Shown: piece by piece, positions 41,613-50,291 of the stretch
Layout of the letters: every line of letters starts with the position of its first letter
Numbering within the stretch: position 1 is the stretch's first letter
Source: Geothermobacter ehrlichii
Lineage (GTDB): Bacteria > Desulfobacterota > Desulfuromonadia > Desulfuromonadales > Geothermobacteraceae
Length of the DNA: 64,000 bases
Direction of reading: 5' to 3'
Assembly: GCF_008124615.1 (NCBI RefSeq)
Contig: NZ_VNIB01000016.1
Coordinates: 1-64,000 of the forward strand
The notes under the pieces: model-generated
The model's input: the letters and a program-made list of their open reading frames with translations, nothing else
What the model was told of the DNA's origin: nothing
The model's database searches: none
Program-made: the position numbers and the translations under genes

Positions 41613-42773
41613 ATGGCCAGTCTGAAAAACTTTTTTGCCTGGTGCAAGCGGCACTACCTGCTTGTCACGTTCCTCGGAGTCCTTTTCATCGTTGTCTTCG
41701 GATTCGTCAACATCCAGATTCTCCACATGACCTCCGAACCGGAGTTCTGCCACATGTGTCATCCTGCCCAGGGCTTCGGCCCCCTGGCCGAAGTCGACTC
41801 CTGGGAGCACTCGGCCCATGGCGAAGCCGGGGTTTCCTGTCTCGACTGCCACGGTCGACCCGGTGTTGTCGGCTACATCAAGGCAAAACTGGGGGGACTG
41901 AAAGACACCTACATGCAGCTGACCATCTCCAAGGAAGAGAAGCTCAAGATCCTGCAGAACCCCAAGGAAGATCTGGTTCCCGACCAGCAGTGCCTCTTCT
42001 GCCACTCGGATGAGGGGAACCAGAGCTACCGCAAGAAGGTCAGACTGATGAAGATCGTCCGCATGCGTCTGCTGGACGATGTCAAGAATCCCGAATTCCG
42101 CATGCACAAGGGCCTGCCCGACATCCTGACCGACACCTTCGTCGGCGGCACCCATTTCGACCACGCCATGCACCGCGAGGCCTTCGACTTCAAGTGCCGT
42201 GACTGCCATTTCGGTCTGGTCCACAACCCGTCGACCAAGACCGACCGCATGAACATGTGTGTGGCCTGCCACAAGGAGAACGAAGACAGCGAAGCGCCAC
42301 AGGTAGCCGAATGCCAGCGCTGCCACGAGGCCCAGTACGACATGAACAAGGGTATCGGCGCCAAGGATGTGGCCGGCGAGCCCGGCCTGATGTGGGGTAA
42401 CGGCATCGGTTGCCAGGACTGCCACACTGGCGTCGCCAAGGGCGTCTACCGGCCCACCAGCGAAACCTGCAGCAACTGTCACGACGAGTCCTACAAGGAG
42501 ATCTTCAACGACTGGGCCTCGGAAACCAAGGCCGAGATCGCCGACCTGCGCGAGCTGCGCATCACCGTCGAGGACGCCCTCAAGGACGCCGACAAGAAGA
42601 AGCGTGACACCAAGGCGCATTGGGAACGCTACGAAAAAGCCCTCTACAACTTCCGCCTGGTGCGCAACGACGGCACCAACGGGGTGCACAACCACGACTA
42701 CGCCCAGGCCATTCTCGCCTCGGTCAAGAAGGACTTCAACGCCATCCTCAACGCCCTCGAACAGTCCTGGTAA
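41613..42773 (+). CDS. NapC/NirT-type membrane-anchored octaheme cytochrome c
   Basis: 386 residues. An N-terminal uncleaved membrane helix (YLLVTFLGVLFIVVFGFVNI) is followed by eight CxxCH heme-binding motifs (CHMCH, CLDCH, CLFCH, CRDCH, CVACH, CQRCH, CQDCH, CSNCH). The first part resembles NapC/NirT quinol dehydrogenases; the C-terminal 130 residues form a heme-free helical region ending in a GVHNHDYAQAIL segment similar to the tail of pentaheme and octaheme reductases. Probable role: quinol oxidation and electron transfer into the periplasm. AGGA is 8 nt before the ATG. It is a single-gene transcript with its own terminator. Confidence 0.9.
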   Translation: MASLKNFFAWCKRHYLLVTFLGVLFIVVFGFVNIQILHMTSEPEFCHMCHPAQGFGPLAEVDSWEHSAHGEAGVSCLDCHGRPGVVGYIKAKLGGLKDTYMQLTISKEEKLKILQNPKEDLVPDQQCLFCHSDEGNQSYRKKVRLMKIVRMRLLDDVKNPEFRMHKGLPDILTDTFVGGTHFDHAMHREAFDFKCRDCHFGLVHNPSTKTDRMNMCVACHKENEDSEAPQVAECQRCHEAQYDMNKGIGAKDVAGEPGLMWGNGIGCQDCHTGVAKGVYRPTSETCSNCHDESYKEIFNDWASETKAEIADLRELRITVEDALKDADKKKRDTKAHWERYEKALYNFRLVRNDGTNGVHNHDYAQAILASVKKDFNAILNALEQSW

Positions 42774-42798
42774 GGACAGAGGCCTTGCTTGATCACAG

Positions 42799-42837
42799 AA
42801 ACGAAAAAGGCGCCGCAACGCGGCGCCTTTTTCGTTT
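42799..42837. terminator. Bidirectional terminator
   Basis: AAACGAAAAAGGCGCCG-CAACG-CGGCGCCTTTTTCGTTT: a GC stem flanked by A and T runs on both sides, between the convergent octaheme cytochrome and DUF2339-like genes. It can end both transcripts. Confidence 0.95.
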
Positions 42838-42848
42838 CTTCTCTTTTC

Positions 42849-44660
42849 TCAGCCCTGACGTTCCATCTCTCCATCGCCCGGAACATCTTTATCGACACCC
42901 TCGGCGTCGAGCTTCTGCCAGCGGGTCAGAACCACAGACTCGACCGATGCCACCAGGCCGAAGGAAAAGACACTGAGCACCAGCGGCACCCCCCTGGTGC
43001 TGAGCAGGTCGATCATGAACACCTTGAATGCCGCCAGCAGGGTCACCAGGATGGCGACGTTTTTCAGCTCACGGCTGTTACGCTTCCAGGCCAGGACCAT
43101 GAGGACGGCGATGGCGCTGTTGATCAGCACCGACTGCAGGCAGACAAAAGTCTCGAACTGGTTGCCGTGGATCTGGTGCAGCCCCCAGTAGAGCAGGCCG
43201 CGCGCCTGGAAGAAACCGGCCGACAGTCCGGACAGAAGGACCAGGGCGGCGCTGCGATCCGTGGGATCCAGCCGGCCGAAGACCCTGCCGATGCGCAAGG
43301 GCGGAAACTTCCGCGACCAGGAATAGTGATAGAGACCGCCAATGGCCACCAGCCCGGTTCCGGCCAGGGTGACCAGCAGATTCTTGCCGTCCGGATGCTG
43401 GTTCAGGGCCACGACCAAGCTGACACCCGAGGTGATCTGCAGCAGGTAGGAGACCCAGCGCACCCCGGAATTGTGCCACCTGACGCTCATGCGGGCCAGC
43501 CAGACCGCCACTCCGGAAAAGACGGCGGCGGCCGTCACCAGATTGCCGGTGGCCAGGGGCAGACAGAGAACCAGCAGCAGACTGCCCGCCATACTCAGGG
43601 TCGTTCCGCCCGGGGTGTACTTGATGCGGCGCTGGGCCAGCATGTGAATAAGAAAATAACAGAGCAGCGCGGCCAGGGTCCCGGTAACGCCGAGACCGAA
43701 GAAGCTCGAACCACCCCGCTCCAGAACATAATGTGACGACCAGACGACCCAGATCACCGTCAGGCTCGGCACCAGGTTGTCAAACACCGTGATAGGCCCT
43801 TCGCCGGTACGCCAAAGGCTGAAGAAAGAACTGAAGATGAAACCGAGACCGAAGATGCCGACCAGAGGGAAGAACCAGTTTTCGGCCAGCGGCTCCGGCG
43901 GCACCTGGTCGGCGAACAGATACATTCCGAGCCGCATGGCCCAGACCTGGGCGATCATCACCGTCAGCCCGAAAACGAACCAGCGCAGCCAGGACGATTT
44001 CTTCATCCGCGAAGCGTGGAACGCCAGCACATTGGCCAGCAGCAGCAGCGGCGCCAGGTAGGAGAAGAGCGGTGTGGGATAGTCGATGGCGGCTCCCGCC
44101 AGGCACATGCCGAGGGTGCCGATGATCACCGGCCCGGGCTTCTGGAACCGCTGGCTCTGGGCGGCCAGCGTCGCCCCCATCATCATGAGAATGAAATAGG
44201 CAGGAACCGGCGTCAGGGTCTTGAAATGCGCCTGGGTCTCGACAACGATCAACGACAACAGAAAGGCGCCGGCGCCGGTAAAGACCGGGGCCTTGTCGTT
44301 GCCACGGCCATAGAGGAACCAGCCGATCAGGATCAGCAACGCGGCATAACTGACGCCGAAAAGGGTACCAACCTGCTGGTTGATCAGGTGATTGTCGGTC
44401 GCCGTCCGCAGGGCCAGGGCCATGACCATAATGAAAGAGATTGTTGCCACCCGCGGCAGAAAGGACTCCTTGCCGATCCAGCCCAGCAGGCCGGAAGCGA
44501 CCTTCTGCCGGCCCTCTTCTTCCTCGGCCCTGGCGTGCAGCGCCTTGAGCGCATCGGCATCCAGACCGCTTTCAAACAGCGCCAGGCGTTTCTGGACAGC
44601 TTCCAGCTGCTGCTCGAGACGCGCGACCCGCGTCTCGAGGCTCTGCTCACATTCTTTCAT
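42849..44660 (-). CDS. DUF2339-like polytopic membrane protein
   Basis: 603 residues. A short N-terminal coiled coil (LETRVARLEQQLEAVQKRLA) precedes roughly 16-18 hydrophobic helices. This plan (coiled coil then many helices without charged signature motifs) fits the DUF2339 family of predicted membrane proteins; the function is unknown. ATG 44660 has AGGGAGG 5 nt upstream; the extension to 44789 is not supported. Confidence 0.75.
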   Translation of the reverse strand: MKECEQSLETRVARLEQQLEAVQKRLALFESGLDADALKALHARAEEEEGRQKVASGLLGWIGKESFLPRVATISFIMVMALALRTATDNHLINQQVGTLFGVSYAALLILIGWFLYGRGNDKAPVFTGAGAFLLSLIVVETQAHFKTLTPVPAYFILMMMGATLAAQSQRFQKPGPVIIGTLGMCLAGAAIDYPTPLFSYLAPLLLLANVLAFHASRMKKSSWLRWFVFGLTVMIAQVWAMRLGMYLFADQVPPEPLAENWFFPLVGIFGLGFIFSSFFSLWRTGEGPITVFDNLVPSLTVIWVVWSSHYVLERGGSSFFGLGVTGTLAALLCYFLIHMLAQRRIKYTPGGTTLSMAGSLLLVLCLPLATGNLVTAAAVFSGVAVWLARMSVRWHNSGVRWVSYLLQITSGVSLVVALNQHPDGKNLLVTLAGTGLVAIGGLYHYSWSRKFPPLRIGRVFGRLDPTDRSAALVLLSGLSAGFFQARGLLYWGLHQIHGNQFETFVCLQSVLINSAIAVLMVLAWKRNSRELKNVAILVTLLAAFKVFMIDLLSTRGVPLVLSVFSFGLVASVESVVLTRWQKLDAEGVDKDVPGDGEMERQG

Positions 44661-44931
44661 TCCAGCCTCCCTTCCTCCTGCGGGAATGATATCTGGATAC
44701 GGCAATCGGATACTGCCGCCGGAGGCCCTGCGCAGGACATGGCGGCAACATCCCATGATGCGCATCCGGAAAGAACAAAGGCACCACAACCGGCGGCAAG
44801 TCTCGGTTTTCGGCCAGCACCGGCAGCGCCACCATCAACGAGAGATTCAGAATTTTGGTACAATTATGCCAAAAAACACTCCATAAAACTATAACGGTTT
44901 TTTATTTAATTGCCAGCCATTTTTCATATTG

Positions 44932-45048
44932 TGAGCACCTGCTCATTTTATCAAATCCGTGACAATTCGCAAGAAACCGCAATTGCCTTTTATAACAAAG
45001 CCTTTATCCCATTTTCCTGTTGACAGGGATTGGGCACAGTGCTAAAGG
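44932..45048 (+). promoter_or_regulatory. cbcSTU promoter and palindrome
   Basis: TTGACA (45020-45025), 17-nt spacer ending CAGTGC, TAAAGG (45043-45048) form the promoter. A perfect TGAGCA-CC-TGCTCA dyad lies at 44932-44945, about 75 bp upstream of the -35 box. The rest of the 428-nt gap (44661-45088) is AT-rich; no gene was seen in it. Confidence 0.6.
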
Positions 45049-45088
45049 TAACAGTGTTTTATTATCAACTCTGACAGGGGGTACCGAC

Positions 45089-45559
45089 GTGAAAGGACAT
45101 GTTTGGCGACCACTCTACGTGGTCATAGGCATCGTGGTCTTGCTCTTGCTGTTCCGGTTCTTCTACGTTCCTGACGACTTCGGCATTCAGGATCAGGGCT
45201 TCACCTTCGGTTTCCATCGACTTTCCAACGAGCAGGAATGGAAGGACTTTCCCGCCAAGTACAAGGGAACCGAATACTGTAACGAGTGCCATGACGACAA
45301 GGTCGCCAGCATTTCGTCCTCCCAGCACGAGATGATTCCCTGCGAGGACTGCCACGGACCGGCCCGCAACCATCCTGAAGATCCGGAAAAACTGGTGGTC
45401 AACCGCAGCCGCGAGCTCTGCATTCGCTGCCACAGCAAACTCTTTATGCCCTCCAGCGGCCGTAATGACATTCCCGGCATCGACCCGAACACTCACAACA
45501 CGGGGATGGAATGCAGTGAGTGCCACAACCCGCACAACCCGAGCCTGGAGGATATGTAA
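45089..45559 (+). CDS. cbcS: Membrane-anchored tetraheme cytochrome c, CbcS-like
   Basis: 156 residues with an N-terminal hydrophobic anchor (PLYVVIGIVVLLLLFRFFYV) and four CxxCH motifs (CNECH, CEDCH, CIRCH, CSECH). Start is a GTG at 45089 with AGGGGG 7 nt upstream; the in-frame TTG at 45020 is the -35 box of the promoter. It precedes a four-cluster ferredoxin and an NrfD-type membrane protein: the cytochrome/Fe-S/NrfD set called Cbc4 (CbcSTU) in Geobacter, a quinone-linked complex feeding periplasmic cytochromes. The symbol is by synteny and composition. Confidence 0.82.
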   Translation: MKGHVWRPLYVVIGIVVLLLLFRFFYVPDDFGIQDQGFTFGFHRLSNEQEWKDFPAKYKGTEYCNECHDDKVASISSSQHEMIPCEDCHGPARNHPEDPEKLVVNRSRELCIRCHSKLFMPSSGRNDIPGIDPNTHNTGMECSECHNPHNPSLEDM

Positions 45560-45561
45560 CC

Positions 45562-46335
45562 ATGAAGAGACGTGATTTTCTGAAAAACACGGCGGTCTTC
45601 ATTACCGGGGCCTCGGTTTCACTGTCGGCCCTGGAGCTGGTCGACCCCAAGGAGGTGCTCGCTTCCCGGCCTGACCTGCGCTGGGGATTTCTGGTCGATA
45701 CCTACAAGTGCGTCGGCTGCGGGATGTGCGTCAAGGCCTGCAAGCTGGAAAACGACATCCCCTACGACGCCAACGTCACCCGTACCTGGGTCGAGCGCTA
45801 CGTGATCATGAAAAGCGGCGAGGTGGTCAAGGATTCACCCAAGGGCGCCCGCGACGGGTTCACCAGCAAGCTGGTCGACCAGGGCGAGTCGGGCCCCCGG
45901 CTGTTGCGCGACAAGGAGATCGCCCAGGGCTTCTTCGTCCCCAAACTGTGCAACCACTGTACCCTGCCCGCCTGCGTGCAGGTCTGCCCGGTCGGTGCCA
46001 CCTACTCGACCGCCGACGGCGTCGTGCTGGTCGATCGCAAATGGTGCATCGGCTGCGGCTACTGCATCATGGGCTGCCCCTACGGCGTTCGCTTCTTCCA
46101 CCCGGTGGTCCATACCGCCGACAAGTGCACTTTCTGCTACCACCGCATAACCAAGGGCGGCAACACCGCCTGCGCCCAGGCCTGCCCCTTCGGCGCCCGC
46201 CGCATCGGCAACCTGCGCGACCCGAACGACCCGGTGGCCAAGGAGGTCCTCAACGGCCGGGTCGGCATACTGCGTGACGAATACGGAACCAAACCCAACG
46301 TCTATTACATTGGACTGAACAAGGAGGTGCACTAG
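45562..46335 (+). CDS. cbcT: Tat-exported 4x[4Fe-4S] subunit, CbcT/NrfC/HybA-like
   Basis: 257 residues with a twin-arginine signal (MKRRDFLKNTAVFITGASVS). Four [4Fe-4S] motifs follow: CVGCGMCVKACK, CNHCTLPACVQVCP, CIGCGYCIMGCP and CTFC...CAQACP. It would relay electrons between the NrfD-type quinone-binding subunit and the cytochrome. It starts 2 nt after cbcS. Confidence 0.88.
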   Translation: MKRRDFLKNTAVFITGASVSLSALELVDPKEVLASRPDLRWGFLVDTYKCVGCGMCVKACKLENDIPYDANVTRTWVERYVIMKSGEVVKDSPKGARDGFTSKLVDQGESGPRLLRDKEIAQGFFVPKLCNHCTLPACVQVCPVGATYSTADGVVLVDRKWCIGCGYCIMGCPYGVRFFHPVVHTADKCTFCYHRITKGGNTACAQACPFGARRIGNLRDPNDPVAKEVLNGRVGILRDEYGTKPNVYYIGLNKEVH

Positions 46336-46337
46336 TC

Positions 46338-47636
46338 ATGGTTGAGCAGGTTGCCCATATGATGGTTCATGGTGAGGCCTGGACGATCAAGGACCTCTTT
46401 GTTCTCCCCAACGAATACGTCTACTGGTCGATTCAGATCGTCCTCTACCCCTACATGACCGGTCTGGTTGCCGGTGCCTTCGTCCTCTCCTCGCTGTATC
46501 ACGTCTTCGGCGTGGAGAAACTCAAGGAGATCGCCAGGTTCGCCCTGGTTTTCTCCTTCGCCCTGCTGCCGGTGGCGATGATGCCGTTGATGCTGCACCT
46601 GCAGCAGCCGTTACGGGGCATCCACGTCATGATGACCCCGCACTTTACCTCGGCCATCTCCGCCTTCGGCATCGTCTTCCTGACCTACGGATGCATCGTC
46701 GCCTCCGAGATCTGGTTCGTCTACCGCAAGTTCATCGTCGAGAGCATCGAGCGGCTGGAAAAGAAGCAGCGGCGCGGCATCGAGAGCCTGATGCTGATGA
46801 TCTACAAGGTCATCTCTCTCGGCGCCCGCGACATCAGCCCGGAAGCGCTGGAAGCCGACCACAAGGCGATCAAGTTCCTGGCCGGCCTCGGCATTCCGGT
46901 CGCCTGCTTCCTGCACGGCTACGCCGGCTTCATCTTCGGCTCGGTCAAGGCCAACGCCCTCTGGATGACCCCGCTGATGCCGGTCATCTTCATCATGTCG
47001 GCCGTCGTCTCCGGCATCGCCCTCTGCATCCTCTGCTACGCCATCTTCATGTGGCTGCGGCGCTGGGCCCTGAAGCGGGGCAAGACCTTCTTCATTCCGG
47101 AGCAGGTCGCCGGCACCATGGAGATCTCCGATGCTCAGCTGCGGGACGTCCAGACCTACGAAACCCGCATGACCTCCAAGTACCTGCTGATCTTCATGAC
47201 CCTGGCCATCACCCTGGAGCTGCTCGACATCATCTTCCGCGGCTACACGGCGGTCAAATCCTGGGACATCCTGCGCCAGGTGATCTACGAGCACGATTTC
47301 GTCAAGATCTTCATTCTCCAGTACGGCATCGGCAACGCCCTGCCCTTCCTGATGCTGCTCCTGCCGGGGCTGACCACCAGGCGGGCCTGTCTCGCCAGCA
47401 TCCTGGTCCTGTTCGGCGTGCTGATGATGCGCTGGAACGTCGTCATCGGCGGCCAGGCCTTCTCGCTGTCGTTCGCCGGCTTCATGCACTATCAGCTGCC
47501 GATCATCCCGTACAGCCTGGAGACCTTCAAGGAAGGGCTGGGAGGCGCCCTGATGGTCGCCGTCACCCCGTTCGTCATCTTCTATTTCCTCAACATGATC
47601 TTCCCGGCCTTCTACTCCGAAGAAGAAGCCCACTGA
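46338..47636 (+). CDS. cbcU: NrfD/polysulfide-reductase-type membrane subunit, CbcU-like
   Basis: 432 residues, about ten transmembrane helices, NrfD family, lacking heme ligands typical of cytochrome b subunits. Such subunits exchange electrons with menaquinone. It starts 2 nt after cbcT, and a strong terminator follows 20 nt after the stop. It has no molybdopterin partner in the operon, as for Geobacter Cbc4. Confidence 0.88.
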   Translation: MVEQVAHMMVHGEAWTIKDLFVLPNEYVYWSIQIVLYPYMTGLVAGAFVLSSLYHVFGVEKLKEIARFALVFSFALLPVAMMPLMLHLQQPLRGIHVMMTPHFTSAISAFGIVFLTYGCIVASEIWFVYRKFIVESIERLEKKQRRGIESLMLMIYKVISLGARDISPEALEADHKAIKFLAGLGIPVACFLHGYAGFIFGSVKANALWMTPLMPVIFIMSAVVSGIALCILCYAIFMWLRRWALKRGKTFFIPEQVAGTMEISDAQLRDVQTYETRMTSKYLLIFMTLAITLELLDIIFRGYTAVKSWDILRQVIYEHDFVKIFILQYGIGNALPFLMLLLPGLTTRRACLASILVLFGVLMMRWNVVIGGQAFSLSFAGFMHYQLPIIPYSLETFKEGLGGALMVAVTPFVIFYFLNMIFPAFYSEEEAH

Positions 47637-47657
47637 AGAGCCGGCACCTGACCACAA

Positions 47658-47690
47658 TAAAAAACCCCGCCCTCCGGCGGGGTTTTTTAT
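47658..47690. terminator. Terminator after cbcU
   Basis: AAAAAACCCCGCC-CTCC-GGCGGGGTTTTTT: strong, potentially bidirectional terminator between cbcU and the convergent mechanosensitive channel gene. Confidence 0.95.
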
Positions 47691-47835
47691 TGGAAGACTG
47701 ACCAGCCTGGCGACATACAGTGATTTGGGGACAAGGCCGCCGACTGACGAGGCATGAGGATTTTGAACCGTAAGTCGAATGCCGGGGAATGGGATGATCC
47801 GCAAACGGCCTTTTGCAGTTGCCGGACGCGGCGCG

Positions 47836-50247
47836 TCAGTCGCGGAGCGGGACGTCCGGCCGCAGCGCATCGACCAAGCCACCATCGACCGAACGCAGGT
47901 GCAGATCACGCTGCGGAAAGGGAATCTCGACGCCGGACTCGCGGAAGCGGGTATCGATCTGCTGCAAAATTTCGCTGCGAATGCGGAAGCGCGACGCGAT
48001 ATCACGAACGAAAACCCGGATTTCAAAGTCGAGGGAACTCTCCCCGAAGGCGATAAACAGAATGCTCGGCGGCGGATCGGTCACCGTGTCGGGGTGCTCA
48101 GTGGCGACCTCGGTCAAAATCTTCATCACCAGCGGCACATCGCTGCCATAGGCCACACCAATCGGCACCACCAGCCGGGCGACCCGGGAAGAGAGGGTCC
48201 AGTTGGTCACCTTTTCGGAAATCAGCTGGGAATTGGGAACGATGATCTCCGCATGGTCGATGGTCTCCACCACCGTCGAGCGCAGACCGATCTTCTTGAT
48301 GTCTCCCCACTCGTTGTTGACGACGATGAAGTCACCGACCTTGATCGGCCGCTCGAAGAGCAGGATCAGGCCGGAAAGAAAGTTGTTGACCATGTCCTGC
48401 AGGCCGAAACCGATGCCGACGCCCAGGGCGCCGAGAACCACCACGAAGTTCTGCAGGCTCATGCCAAGACTGCTCAGGGCAAAGAGGAAACCGATCAGCA
48501 CCACGCCGTAGTGCATCAGCTTCTTGACCGCGTCCCGCACACCGCGATCGACTCCCCTGGGAGCGAAAACCTGGATTTCGGATAGCGCCTGCAACAACCA
48601 GGAGATCTGCAGCGAAAGATAAAGCGAGAGGGTCGCCAGCAGCACCATGCGGAAGGAGATTTCGGCCGTGCCCAGGGTGACGTTCAGTTCGGCAAAAAAG
48701 TCGTACGCCTCGCCGATCGATCCGAACACCCGCCAGACAGGGAGGAGGTAGAGCAGACTGTAGCAGGCCACCGCCAGCCGCAGCAGGCGTTCGAGCCGGA
48801 TCGCCAGTTCCCCCGCGAACTCCCGGAAGAAGGGTTTGCGGGCCTTTTCCATCCGCCCGAGCAAAAAGGCGATTCCTCCCTTGCCGATGCGCAGGGCCAT
48901 GGTGGCGAAAAGGAACACCATACCGGTTTCGAAGGTCGCCTGCAGCAACCAGAAGGAAAAGTTCATGTAACCGCTGACCTGGCTGAGCAGCGAAACGCAA
49001 AGAACGACAAGGGCCGTCCACAGCAGGACACGAAAGAACCGCCCTCCGCCTTCCTTTCGGGCGATGCGGGAGACCCTGACCTGCCAGACCAGCAGGGGGA
49101 TGGCCAGCAACGCCAGAAAAGCGATGTAGATCCGGTAGAGAGGCTGCGGCAGGGCCATGAAGCGAAAGGCCGTGGTCAACAGCAGCATCAGCGCCGCCAG
49201 CATCAGCACCCGTGCCTGGCGCCGGTTCTCCAGCAGCGAGGCGGCCAGGCGAGTGGCGGACAGCACCCCCCAGCCGAGGAAGGCGAAGCGGACCAGGGGC
49301 GGCGGCGCCGGAAAGAGGGGCGCAAAGACAACCACGGCCACAAAACCACCCGCCGACCAAGGATGCCGAAGAAAGAAGATCCATTCCCTGGTCTGCAGAA
49401 AATGGCTGCGATAGGTGCGGATGAGAATGCCGCTGGCCAGCAGGGTGAGGAACATCAACCCGAACCGCCAGGCATTCTCTTTCAGATACTGCCGGTCGAC
49501 GGCCAGCGCATTTGTCAGTCCGGTGCGAACGGCGGCGAACAGTTCCGGCTTGAGCTGAACGTAGAAATCGGGACTGACGAAAGAGGGAGCGTTCTTGCGG
49601 AAGGTCGCCTTGCGCAGTTTTTCCAGCGCCAGGGAGAACCTGTCGAGATCCTTGCCGACCGCCTTCTGCCTGGCGACCACCTTTTCCTGCAAGGCCAGAA
49701 TGGCGGCCGAAACCTTCTGCAGGCCAGCATCGAAACGAGTCAGTTCTCCGGCAACCTGGCGGAAAGTCTTGTCGGGCACCTTCTCCTTCTGCCGTTTCAG
49801 CTCCGCCCGCCACTCTTTCCAGAAAGCGATTTCGGTGCTGATCTTCTGCCGGAGCTCCTCCACCGCCTGTTGGCGCCCGGTCAGCTCCTGCTGCAGCGCT
49901 GCCAGCTCCCGGTCCCGCAGCCGGTATTCGTTGTTGACCTGCAACAGCCGGTCGACATACCAGTCCTGCGGATCGCCCATGGCCGCCACCTTCTGCCGCA
50001 GCTCTTCGATGGCCGCCTCGCTTCGGGCCAACTGCTCGGCCAGTCCTTCCAGCTCGGTCAGCGACCGCACCCTGGCGTCGGCCTGTCGCAGCAGCTCAAC
50101 AACCTGGGCCTGACGGGCGCCCAGCTCGCTGATGCCCGGAAAAGCCGGTTCAGAATGCTCGGCGGTGGCCGGTTCGGCAGCCAACAAAGAGCCGGGCAGC
50201 CAGACGGTCACCAGCAGCAGAAACAGGATTACACGCTTCAGGATCAT
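47836..50247 (-). CDS. MscS-family mechanosensitive ion channel (large type)
   Basis: 803 residues. A signal peptide and a long periplasmic coiled-coil region (about 25-255) precede roughly ten transmembrane helices, then the MscS core: pore helix LGALGVGIGFGLQDMVNNFL (conserved Gly/Ala pattern) and the beta-domain FERPIKVGDFIVV. The layout is like E. coli MscK/YjeP. It releases solutes on hypo-osmotic shock. Ribosome site before ATG 50247 is weak. Confidence 0.9.
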   Translation of the reverse strand: MILKRVILFLLLVTVWLPGSLLAAEPATAEHSEPAFPGISELGARQAQVVELLRQADARVRSLTELEGLAEQLARSEAAIEELRQKVAAMGDPQDWYVDRLLQVNNEYRLRDRELAALQQELTGRQQAVEELRQKISTEIAFWKEWRAELKRQKEKVPDKTFRQVAGELTRFDAGLQKVSAAILALQEKVVARQKAVGKDLDRFSLALEKLRKATFRKNAPSFVSPDFYVQLKPELFAAVRTGLTNALAVDRQYLKENAWRFGLMFLTLLASGILIRTYRSHFLQTREWIFFLRHPWSAGGFVAVVVFAPLFPAPPPLVRFAFLGWGVLSATRLAASLLENRRQARVLMLAALMLLLTTAFRFMALPQPLYRIYIAFLALLAIPLLVWQVRVSRIARKEGGGRFFRVLLWTALVVLCVSLLSQVSGYMNFSFWLLQATFETGMVFLFATMALRIGKGGIAFLLGRMEKARKPFFREFAGELAIRLERLLRLAVACYSLLYLLPVWRVFGSIGEAYDFFAELNVTLGTAEISFRMVLLATLSLYLSLQISWLLQALSEIQVFAPRGVDRGVRDAVKKLMHYGVVLIGFLFALSSLGMSLQNFVVVLGALGVGIGFGLQDMVNNFLSGLILLFERPIKVGDFIVVNNEWGDIKKIGLRSTVVETIDHAEIIVPNSQLISEKVTNWTLSSRVARLVVPIGVAYGSDVPLVMKILTEVATEHPDTVTDPPPSILFIAFGESSLDFEIRVFVRDIASRFRIRSEILQQIDTRFRESGVEIPFPQRDLHLRSVDGGLVDALRPDVPLRD

Positions 50248-50291
50248 GCCTTCTTTACGTATTGTGGGCCAATCGGCCGTTCATCGGCGGC

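Noticed and set aside
44871-44884. Possible sigma-54 promoter before the cbcSTU genes (TGGTAC...TGCC)
   Set aside because: GG to GC spacing is 9, not 10 nt, and a near-consensus sigma-70 promoter lies at 45020-45048.
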